NCBI GenBank assembly: GCA_030596385.1
Contig: JAUVKD010000011.1
Coordinates: 1 to 9,366 of the forward strand
Direction of reading: 5' to 3'
DNA from: Methanosarcinaceae archaeon
Lineage (GTDB): Archaea > Halobacteriota > Methanosarcinia > Methanosarcinales > Methanosarcinaceae
Length of the DNA: 9,366 nt
Shown: one piece after another, positions 1 through 4,579 of the stretch
Layout: every line of letters starts with the position of its first letter
Position numbering within the stretch: position 1 is the first letter of the stretch
The notes under the pieces: model-generated
Told to the model about the DNA's origin: nothing
The model's input: the letters and a program-made list of their open reading frames with translations, nothing else
Databases searched by the model: none
Program-made: the position numbers and the translations under genes

Positions 1-4
1 ATTT

Positions 5-625
5 TTATGAATAGGTTATTGAAAGCGACGTAGTGGTGCCTTCCACTATCTCCACTGTTTTTGTCAAATTTTTGTAATCCCGGTGCTTGATTTCAAGAAC
101 AGGGTTCTTTCCATCTATCTTCACAAGCATCTTTCTATTAACCGTAACAACGTCATTTTGTTTAAGGCCTTTAAGATAAATGACAAATTCTCCTTTATCG
201 TTTGTTCCGGTCAAGTTATCACGTCCCTTGATCCTCAGCACTGCCCCTGGTATTCCCTCACCCCCTGAATCCTCAAGATGCCCCCTAATCAGGGTTGCAT
301 TTGATGGAAAATGATATGGAGGGGCAGGTTTTAGGACAATATCTACTACCGGGTTTAGCTCATCAAGATCATCCTGTCTTACCGCCTCCCTCTCTTCATC
401 AAAATAATATTCCCCACCTTTTACCTGAACGGTATAATTGTCATCTGGTAAATCAAAAAATAAATAATATCCACCTGGATTTCTGATTGGTTTTATGTTG
501 TGATCTTTTATCGATACATCTAAATTGCCAACAATTTTTCTTGATGTGTAATCATCGATAAGGTAAACAGCCAGGGAAAGTCTCCTTGTTGAACTTCCGA
601 TAAAAACCCCCTTGATTTGACTCAT
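5..625 (-). CDS. Two-domain beta-sandwich (carboxypeptidase-regulatory-like) protein of a putative eCIS operon
   Basis: This encodes about 206 residues without a signal peptide or membrane segment. The C-terminal half (about residues 110-165) reads as a carboxypeptidase-regulatory-like Ig fold: a strand with IRGHLEDSGGEGIPGAVL, then the typical turn TGTNDKGEFVIYLKG. The N-terminal half (about 17-70, VYLIDDYTSRKIVG to DNYTVQVKGG) looks like a second beta-sandwich with the same 'modify, then display' pattern. I chose the ATG at 625 because AAGG lies about 7 nt upstream; a longer TTG start at 631 would overlap the upstream stop. It follows the DUF4255 gene with only 2 nt between stop and ATG, so the two are almost certainly co-transcribed. 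Ig-like proteins next to DUF4255 genes are plausible accessory or structural parts of contractile injection particles, but the exact role here is inference. The stop codon is at 5-7, so the gene is complete. Confidence 0.8.
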   Translation of the reverse strand: MSQIKGVFIGSSTRRLSLAVYLIDDYTSRKIVGNLDVSIKDHNIKPIRNPGGYYLFFDLPDDNYTVQVKGGEYYFDEEREAVRQDDLDELNPVVDIVLKPAPPYHFPSNATLIRGHLEDSGGEGIPGAVLRIKGRDNLTGTNDKGEFVIYLKGLKQNDVVTVNRKMLVKIDGKNPVLEIKHRDYKNLTKTVEIVEGTTTSLSITYS

Positions 626-627
626 TT

Positions 628-1218
628 TCAAACCTTCATATATCTATCGAATTTTCGGGATATCACTCGTTTTGCCTCTTTCTCCCGTGTTGACCCAATA
701 CGCACATTGGCAACCAGATAACAGACAGATGGCCTGAAAGGCCTATTCTGGAAAGTGCTCCACATTTTGGTCATATCATCAAGGTTATGGGGACTTTGTG
801 ATATGTGCAATTCCTGACCATCATCTATCAGGCATCCTCTTAAGAACGGGTCAGTGATTATGGAATTGTCATGGAGGATTTGCATCGCTCTTCCCAGTAC
901 ACTGTGTTCCTCCTTTGTTCTCTCTGTTTTATCCTGAATTCCAGATGAAGGGTAAGATGTCAACATATAAGACAGGTCCAGGATCAATGGCGGGTATTTG
1001 AGTTTTGCAGGATTGATTATTTGCATTTCCTGATTTTTCATATGGGCATTTTCAATGACCTGAAACAAAAACAGGGATAATCGCACACTGTCGTTGGCTT
1101 CTATATCCCCTGGAGAAACGGCAGCAATGGAATCAGGATCAATGAGATCGTCCATTTTATTCCTTAAAAGATCGACCAATGTATAACTTACATCTGCTAT
1201 TGCTGTATAATCCGGCAT
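628..1218 (-). CDS. DUF4255 / Pvc16-type protein, putative tail terminator of an extracellular contractile injection system
   Basis: This is 196 residues, and nearly all of it matches the Pvc16/Afp16 N-terminal domain (DUF4255) as I know it. The N-terminus is YTAIADVSYTLVDLLRNKM, a family-typical opening. It is followed by an SPGDIE segment (35-40), a beta strand with SLFLFQVIEN (48-57), the PPLILDLSYMLTSYPSS core (76-92), EEHSVLGRAMQILHDN (103-118), ELHISQSPHNLDDMTKMWS (136-154) and RPSVCYLVANVRIGS (162-176). In characterised eCIS (Afp, PVC) the Afp16/Pvc16 protein caps the end of the inner tube and sheath and sets particle length; it acts in the cytoplasm during assembly. Here it is the first gene of a leftward operon whose sheath, tube, baseplate and ATPase genes would lie beyond the left edge. 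A weak AGGGA precedes the ATG by about 6 nt. Family assignment is strong; the particle itself is inferred. Confidence 0.88.
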   Translation of the reverse strand: MPDYTAIADVSYTLVDLLRNKMDDLIDPDSIAAVSPGDIEANDSVRLSLFLFQVIENAHMKNQEMQIINPAKLKYPPLILDLSYMLTSYPSSGIQDKTERTKEEHSVLGRAMQILHDNSIITDPFLRGCLIDDGQELHISQSPHNLDDMTKMWSTFQNRPFRPSVCYLVANVRIGSTREKEAKRVISRKFDRYMKV

Positions 1219-1258
1219 GTTTGTCCCTGTATTGATTTAATAAAAGTAACTATCCAGC

Positions 1259-1268
1259 CATACTTAAA
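1259..1268 (-). promoter_or_regulatory. Candidate TATA box for the DUF4255 operon
   Basis: On the minus strand this reads TTTAAGTATG. A start of transcription about 25 nt downstream would fall near 1238 and give a leader of about 20 nt that includes the weak AGGGA. A second T/A-rich element, TTTATTAAAT at 1235-1244, is too close unless the mRNA is leaderless. The assignment rests on spacing only. Confidence 0.3.
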
Positions 1269-1350
1269 ACCGGAGGACGATAGCGAAAAGTCGCATATTT
1301 GTGTACATGTTACAACATTTATTAATTTTTAATACTGAGTTACTATCCCC

Positions 1351-1396
1351 CGATTTGAAAGGTATTTTACAGTCGTATTCTGTCATCGATTTGAAA
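1351..1396. repeat. Pair of 10-bp direct repeats, 36 bp apart
   Basis: CGATTTGAAA occurs at 1351-1360 and again at 1387-1396. Each copy is followed, after 3 unmatched bases, by ATTT. Two copies 36 bp apart could be tandem regulator sites. There is no third copy nearby, so this is not an array. Confidence 0.45.
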
Positions 1397-1425
1397 AACA
1401 TTTAGTTTACCGATAACGTTTATGT

Positions 1426-1533
1426 ATGGCTGAACAGTTACTATCAAAAAACAAATATTCAGACCGATTTTATGAAGTTCATCAAGAAGATATTCGATAT
1501 CTGTACCGGGCTATAAATATTACCAAGATGTAA
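1426..1533 (+). other. Short ORF of 35 codons, possible gene remnant
   Basis: ATG at 1426, stop TAA at 1531-1533; the peptide begins MAEQLLSKNKYSD and ends INITKM. It has a charged, plausible coding composition, but no Shine-Dalgarno sequence lies upstream. The frame continues open after the stop through about 33 more codons, which would suit a nonsense-mutated gene. In DNA this AT-rich, chance cannot be excluded. I do not recognise a family. Confidence 0.2.
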
Positions 1534-1635
1534 TCGGCAGAGAGAATATCAGGATTTTACGGATTCATTTATTATTTTCATGGAATAATCACATATAGAC
1601 AAATTTCACAATCATCCCTGATGTATATAATGCAT

Positions 1636-1965
1636 TTATAAAAGTTGAATTTTATTCAATTTTTTGTATGCAGTCAAAAGTATATCATAATCAGATAATC
1701 TTCCTGATGATTTCAACCGATCGACTTCTACAAGAAATATCCCGATGTTGTTTTGTTCCAGTTTATTTTTTTTTGCGAAGCGCAGTGCAATACATTTCAA
1801 TTCTTTTCTCGATGAATATTTTTTGGGCTTTTTTCCATCAAAAAAATCGAATATGAATCCACACTTTTTATGTCCTATAGTGCAAGTAGACGGATTAAAT
1901 GAATTTTTAATATAATCTTTAAATATCTCACCTTTTATAATTTCACCACATTCACATAAAATCAT
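1636..1965 (-). CDS. Small Cys-rich, probably zinc-binding protein of unknown function
   Basis: I do not recognise this 109-residue protein. The N-terminus carries C4-x-C6, then C28, H32 and C35 (CECGE, later CTIGHKKCG), a spacing that could bind one zinc ion in a ribbon-like fold. The rest is Lys-rich and largely helical in appearance (SSRKELKCIALRFAKKNK; VDRLKSSGRLSDYDILL), with about 20 lysines, so nucleic-acid contact is possible. There is no signal peptide or membrane segment. The longest frame starts with GTG at 1980, but the ATG at 1965 is preferred because a GTGGTG stretch sits about 4 nt before it as a Shine-Dalgarno-like site. It stands alone between long AT-rich gaps, on the same strand as the eCIS genes but more than 400 bp upstream of them. 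The low GC of the gene and its surroundings suggests acquired DNA. Confidence 0.6.
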   Translation of the reverse strand: MILCECGEIIKGEIFKDYIKNSFNPSTCTIGHKKCGFIFDFFDGKKPKKYSSRKELKCIALRFAKKNKLEQNNIGIFLVEVDRLKSSGRLSDYDILLTAYKKLNKIQLL

Positions 1966-2008
1966 ATCGCACCACCACACCCAATTGTCCCGAAATAGTA
2001 AATAAGTA

Positions 2009-2020
2009 AGTAATAAAAAG
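2009..2020 (-). promoter_or_regulatory. Candidate TATA box for the Cys-rich gene
   Basis: On the minus strand the region reads CTTTTTATTACT. Transcription about 25 nt further on would begin near 1990 and leave a leader of about 25 nt before the ATG at 1965, a normal archaeal spacing. Other A/T runs nearby make the exact box uncertain. Confidence 0.3.
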
Positions 2021-2076
2021 TTCCCACTAATTGAAGGGAGTTTTCATCACCCAATTGCTCGCTCCCAGATTATTTA

Positions 2077-2090
2077 TGACCATATGGTCA
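2077..2090. repeat. Perfect 14-bp palindrome, operator-like
   Basis: TGACCATATGGTCA is its own reverse complement. It lies about 110 bp upstream of the Cys-rich gene start and about 190 bp before the transposase remnant. Perfect palindromes of this size are typical binding sites for dimeric helix-turn-helix regulators, but the bound protein and the controlled gene are unknown. Confidence 0.4.
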
Positions 2091-2282
2091 ATCATTAAAG
2101 AATATTTATTGTTATACTATATGGGCTTTTCTAAATGTACAGTAATTTCAAATAGCCCTACTTCCGATTCGTTTTTCATATTACATGACTTCAGGATAAG
2201 TTAACTATTCCATCATCCTAAATGCCAAATTCTTCGTATAGAATCTACACATATTTTAAGATGTATTAATAATTATTCATCT

Positions 2283-2625
2283 CGTGGCAACAAAAAGATT
2301 CCTGAAGCGGATGAGATTTTTGAAAATGTTGATGCAATCAATCGCCAGGCAGATAACAATCCTGAGGCACTGAGAATTTCAATTGATACAAAAGTTAAAG
2401 TGAACGTCGGAGAGTTTTCCAGAGGTGGAAAAACGAGAGAAAAAAAAACCGGAGGCGGCTTTAGACCATGATATGAAACCAGATCTCAAAATAGTCCCTT
2501 TTGGAGTATTTGAACCATTGAATTATAACATATCGATCGTATTCGGAACCTCAAATGAAACCACTAACTTTGTAGTAGATGGTTTGTAACTATGATGGGA
2601 CAAAAATGAAAAATGGCCATCCAAA
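2283..2625 (+). pseudogene. Decayed transposase, ISAzo13-like family
   Basis: The conceptual protein in frame from 2283 reads RGNKKIPEADEIFENV, then INRQADNNPEALRISIDTK and VKVNVGEFSRGGK. After a run of nine A (2440-2448) the match continues in the next frame as EAALDHDMKPDLKIVPFGV and TNFVVDGL, then WDKNEKWP. This order (KKIP..IFENV, NP..LRISIDTK, VGE.SRGGK, LDHDM, VP.G, DF.VDGL..WWD) is what I know from ISAzo13-like transposase-related proteins; the D in SIDTK would be a catalytic acid. Damage is visible: a frameshift at the A-tract, a TAA at 2587-2589 where the family has a Glu/Lys, and a TGA at 2593-2595 where a Trp is expected. N- and C-terminal parts are missing or unrecognisable, and no terminal inverted repeats were found. 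A further open stretch in another frame (to about 2753) may be more of the same element. Confidence 0.7.
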
Positions 2626-2778
2626 CCCAATATTTCCAACCCCATAATAGCGCCATAGAATTGAATAGTCAGGAATTAAAATATCGAATGCGTGACAAGG
2701 GCGCAGGATGTGGGGTTTTTGAAAAAAATATGGCTATTTTCAGATATCTTTGAAACACAAGATAGATTTACTGTTTTA

Positions 2779-3282
2779 TCATATCAGACTGATCGCATTA
2801 ATTCCAGCCAGTGTAAGTGCAGTTACGATAATGCCTGCTATTATCACACCTGCAAATATCGCTAAAAGAGCATGCTGAAACTTTATTCCAAATACAAATG
2901 CAGCAGCACATCCTGTCCAGACACCTGTAACTGGCAGTGGGATCGCTACAAATATTGTAAGTGCAATTGTACCGTATCTTTCAAACCTTTTTGAGTGTTT
3001 GCGTTTGGTTCTTGTGAATAGCCATGAAAAAAACACATCCCATATCTTAAAACGGCGCAAGTATCTGGATACCGGATCCAGATACAAGAGCAATGGAATT
3101 ACCGGCATCATGTTTCCAATAACTGCAAGAAAATATGCAGTGAGCGGATCAAGTCCATATATCCCGATCGCGATGGGAATTGTACCTCTTAATTCTGAAA
3201 AAGGTAAAGCGCTTAATAATATAGTCGAGAGCCATTGCGGAACCGATCCTAAGAGTTCGATCATTTGTTCATCGAACGGCAT
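2779..3282 (-). CDS. COG2426-type small multi-drug export family membrane protein
   Basis: This is an integral membrane protein of 167 residues matching the Sm_multidrug_ex family (PF06695, COG2426). It has two hydrophobic halves (about 15-68 and 104-165) separated by a basic cytoplasmic linker (RYLRRFK to RTKRKHSKRFERYG). Each half carries a Pro-broken segment, ALPFSELRGTIPIAI (25-39) and AIPLPVTGVWTG (113-124), which are the conserved family motifs. They look like the re-entrant loops also described for the related DedA/VTT fold. The substrate is not established; the 'multidrug export' name is historical. The ATG at 3282 is 3 nt after the rfcS stop and is preceded by CGGAGTGATAA. That Shine-Dalgarno sequence contains the rfcS TGA, so translation is probably coupled to rfcS. 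No functional link to replication is known; the pairing may simply be operonic. Confidence 0.85.
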   Translation of the reverse strand: MPFDEQMIELLGSVPQWLSTILLSALPFSELRGTIPIAIGIYGLDPLTAYFLAVIGNMMPVIPLLLYLDPVSRYLRRFKIWDVFFSWLFTRTKRKHSKRFERYGTIALTIFVAIPLPVTGVWTGCAAAFVFGIKFQHALLAIFAGVIIAGIIVTALTLAGINAISLI

Positions 3283-3285
3283 TTA

Positions 3286-4272
3286 TCACTCCGACTTTAG
3301 TGCGAAATGAGCAAGAAGTGATTCAAGCTGGATCTTTTCGTTTGCTCCTTCCGTAAGCCTGAAATCAATTTCACCGATAATATCTATGAGTTCAACCAGG
3401 AGTTTATCAGGTATGCCAAGTTTGAACATTGCCCTGTATATCTGACCTATGACATCTTCACCGGACAGGCCTTGCTCAAGAACAAGCACATCAAGTTTTT
3501 TTCGTGCAGCCGTGAAATTGCCATCAAGCGCTGTTTGTATGAGGTCGGTAATCTCCTCCGGATGTGCAGTGGTGGTTATCCGGTATATCATGTCCTTGTG
3601 TATGGTAGAATCAATAAGTGCCGCAGTTTGTAATGAATTGATGGCTTTTCTCATATCGCCCTGAGCTATGTATATAATAGCTTTTATGCCATCCTCTGCA
3701 ACTTCTACACCTTCATTTTTTGCTATATATCGTATCCTCTCGGATATGGCATCGTCTGAGAGTGGACGGAATCTATATACTGCGCATCTGGATTGAATGG
3801 GTTCGATGATCTTTGATGAATAGTTACATGATAATATGAATCGACAGTTGTTGGTGTAACGTTCCATGGTTCTTCGAAGCGCAGATTGTGCATCTGATGT
3901 CAGAGCATCGGCTTCGTCAAGGAATATAATCTTAAAATCAGCATCTCCGAAGGTGGCTGTTTTTGCAAAGTTCTTTATCTTGTGTCTCACAACATCTATG
4001 CCGCGCTCATCAGATGCATTGAGCTCGGTAAAATTTTCACGCCATCCGTCTTTAAAGAGATCTCTTGCTATAGAAACTGCGGTTGCAGTTTTTCCAACAC
4101 CCGGAGGACCTGAAAAAAGCAGGTGTGGAAGATTTCTTGACTTTACATATGATTTGAGCCGCTCAATAGCTTCTGTTTGCCCGACAACATCACCAAGTTC
4201 ATGGGGCCTGTATTTTTCAATCCATATTTCTTCTTTAATTGTGAATCCTCCATTTACTGAATAAATTTCCAT
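3286..4272 (-). CDS. rfcS: Replication factor C small subunit (clamp loader ATPase)
   Basis: RfcS is the AAA+ subunit of the archaeal clamp loader; with RfcL it opens PCNA and places it on primed DNA. Key motifs are all present (numbered from the ATG at 4272): EKYRP near 19-23, Walker A GPPGVGKT (55-62), the RFC-box LNASDERG (84-91), Walker B IIFLDEAD (115-122), sensor 1 LSCNYSS (147-153), the arginine-finger SRC motif (161-163) and sensor 2 GDMRKAIN (205-212). A normal C-terminal collar domain follows. The frame shows 328 residues. The ATG has no Shine-Dalgarno sequence, whereas GGAGGA at 4246-4251 stands 7 nt before an in-frame ATT (4239-4237) that would begin IKEEIWIEKYRP, exactly where homologues usually start. 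That gives 317 residues. I keep the ATG coordinate because ATT starts are rare, but the shorter form is a serious alternative. It is followed by the membrane-protein gene. Confidence 0.95.
   Translation of the reverse strand: MEIYSVNGGFTIKEEIWIEKYRPHELGDVVGQTEAIERLKSYVKSRNLPHLLFSGPPGVGKTATAVSIARDLFKDGWRENFTELNASDERGIDVVRHKIKNFAKTATFGDADFKIIFLDEADALTSDAQSALRRTMERYTNNCRFILSCNYSSKIIEPIQSRCAVYRFRPLSDDAISERIRYIAKNEGVEVAEDGIKAIIYIAQGDMRKAINSLQTAALIDSTIHKDMIYRITTTAHPEEITDLIQTALDGNFTAARKKLDVLVLEQGLSGEDVIGQIYRAMFKLGIPDKLLVELIDIIGEIDFRLTEGANEKIQLESLLAHFALKSE
4246..4251 (-). promoter_or_regulatory. Strong Shine-Dalgarno site inside the annotated 5' end of rfcS
   Basis: GGAGGA on the minus strand, 7 nt before an in-frame ATT codon at 4239-4237. 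The spacing is ideal for initiation there and pointless for the upstream ATG at 4272. It is the main evidence for a non-canonical rfcS start. Confidence 0.45.
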
Positions 4273-4296
4273 GAATTATCGGGCATTATCGATTGC

Positions 4297-4306
4297 ATAA
4301 ATAATG
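4297..4306 (-). promoter_or_regulatory. Candidate TATA box for rfcS
   Basis: The minus strand reads ATTATTTATG here. Transcription about 25 nt downstream would begin near 4277. The mRNA would then be almost leaderless for the ATG at 4272, or have a leader of about 38 nt for the ATT at 4239. Confidence 0.4.
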
Positions 4307-4319
4307 CGCATGTTACTTT

Positions 4320-4340
4320 TTAACCTTTCGTAAGGGTTAA
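4320..4340. repeat. 21-bp inverted repeat upstream of the rfcS TATA box
   Basis: The arms TTAACCTTT and AAGGGTTAA pair over nine positions (one G-T wobble) around a 3-nt centre, partly sharing the flanking A/T bases. It lies about 15 bp upstream of the candidate rfcS TATA box, where archaeal activators or repressors often bind. Both arms are also readable from the purA side. The regulator is unknown. Confidence 0.4.
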
Positions 4341-4373
4341 CTTTGCACATTTTTGTTTTTGTTCTTATTTTGA

Positions 4374-4520
4374 TTGACATTTGTAATAGATGTCTCCGGG
4401 TCAAACATTGTGACAGCACACCTAACTGCAATAAGAGCTGCGAGGTACGACGTGGTCGAGGCAGACATTAGCAGACAACTGTGTACTTTTATTGATATGG
4501 ATGCCGGACTTACGCCATAG
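4374..4520 (+). pseudogene. Short ORF or 3' gene remnant of unknown family
   Basis: From a TTG at 4374 to a TAG at 4518-4520 the plus strand encodes 48 residues: a beginning with FVIDVSGSNIVTAHLTAIRA, then ARYDVVEADISRQL, then CTFIDMDAGLTP. The composition and GC-richer codons look genuinely coding, unlike the AT-rich flanks, and the stretch looks like the end of a larger alpha/beta protein. There is no Shine-Dalgarno sequence, and TGA precedes the TTG directly. I cannot name the family. It could be a real small gene or the surviving tail of a deleted one. Confidence 0.35.
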
Positions 4521-4528
4521 CATCAAAT

Positions 4529-4556
4529 ATTGCGTTGCAATCAAAACATTATTAAG
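4529..4556 (+). promoter_or_regulatory. Candidate purA promoter with adjacent operator-like inverted repeat
   Basis: The inverted repeat ATTGC/GCAAT (4529-4541) abuts an A/T-rich ATTATTAA (about 4549-4556), placed as expected for a leaderless purA transcript. Spacing is the only support. Confidence 0.3.
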
Positions 4557-4579
4557 CCTGAAAATCCATTCTTTGCTCT

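Larger units (their letters stand above)
1219..1635. other. AT-rich intergenic strip with short direct repeats and a 35-codon ORF
   Basis: No convincing gene is present. The strip contains the likely promoter of the DUF4255 operon at its left end. A 10-bp direct repeat CGATTTGAAA lies at 1351-1360 and 1387-1396, exactly 36 bp apart. A GTTACTATC repeat lies at 1339-1347 and 1437-1445. There is a plus-strand ATG ORF of 35 codons (1426-1533, beginning MAEQLLSKNKYSD). After its stop the same frame stays open almost to 1640, which may mean a decayed gene, but I recognise no family. Confidence 0.5.
1981..2282. other. Non-coding AT-rich stretch between the Cys-rich gene and the transposase remnant
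   Basis: I see no reading frame worth reporting on either strand. It holds the candidate promoter of the Cys-rich gene, a 9-bp direct repeat ACCCAATTG (1979-1987 and 2049-2057), and a perfect 14-bp palindrome at 2077-2090. The right end may include the decayed 5' part of the transposase, but I could not align it to the family before about 2283. Confidence 0.5.
4273..4579. other. Divergent intergenic region between rfcS and purA
   Basis: This 307-bp gap carries the rfcS promoter at its left end, an inverted repeat at 4320-4340, a short coding-like stretch at 4374-4520, and on the right an inverted repeat ATTGC-GTT-GCAAT (4529-4541) just before an A/T element ATTATTAA (about 4549-4556). That element is 25-30 bp from the purA ATG, so purA mRNA may be leaderless, in agreement with the lack of a Shine-Dalgarno sequence. 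Confidence 0.5.

Noticed and set aside
295..486. 63-codon plus-strand frame opposite the Ig-like gene
   Set aside because: Shadow frame with low-complexity Leu/Pro/His content and no initiation signal.
1351..1396. Possible CRISPR array (10-bp repeat at 36-bp spacing)
   Set aside because: Only two copies, each far shorter than a CRISPR repeat, and no cas gene in the window.
2440..2448. Programmed frameshift site in the transposase
   Set aside because: The A-tract could serve this, but two nonsense codons follow soon after, so loss of function is simpler.
1219..2778. Possible tRNA or other structured RNA gene as an island attachment site
   Set aside because: I looked for a cloverleaf and T-arm GGTTCGAAT-type sequence in the gaps and found none.
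2999..3310. 103-codon plus-strand frame opposite the COG2426 gene
   Set aside because: Overlaps two well-supported genes on the other strand; no domain pattern.
3866..4264. 132-codon open frame on the plus strand inside rfcS
   Set aside because: Antisense to a fully motif-supported rfcS; Ser/Arg-rich composition typical of a shadow frame and no ribosome-binding site.
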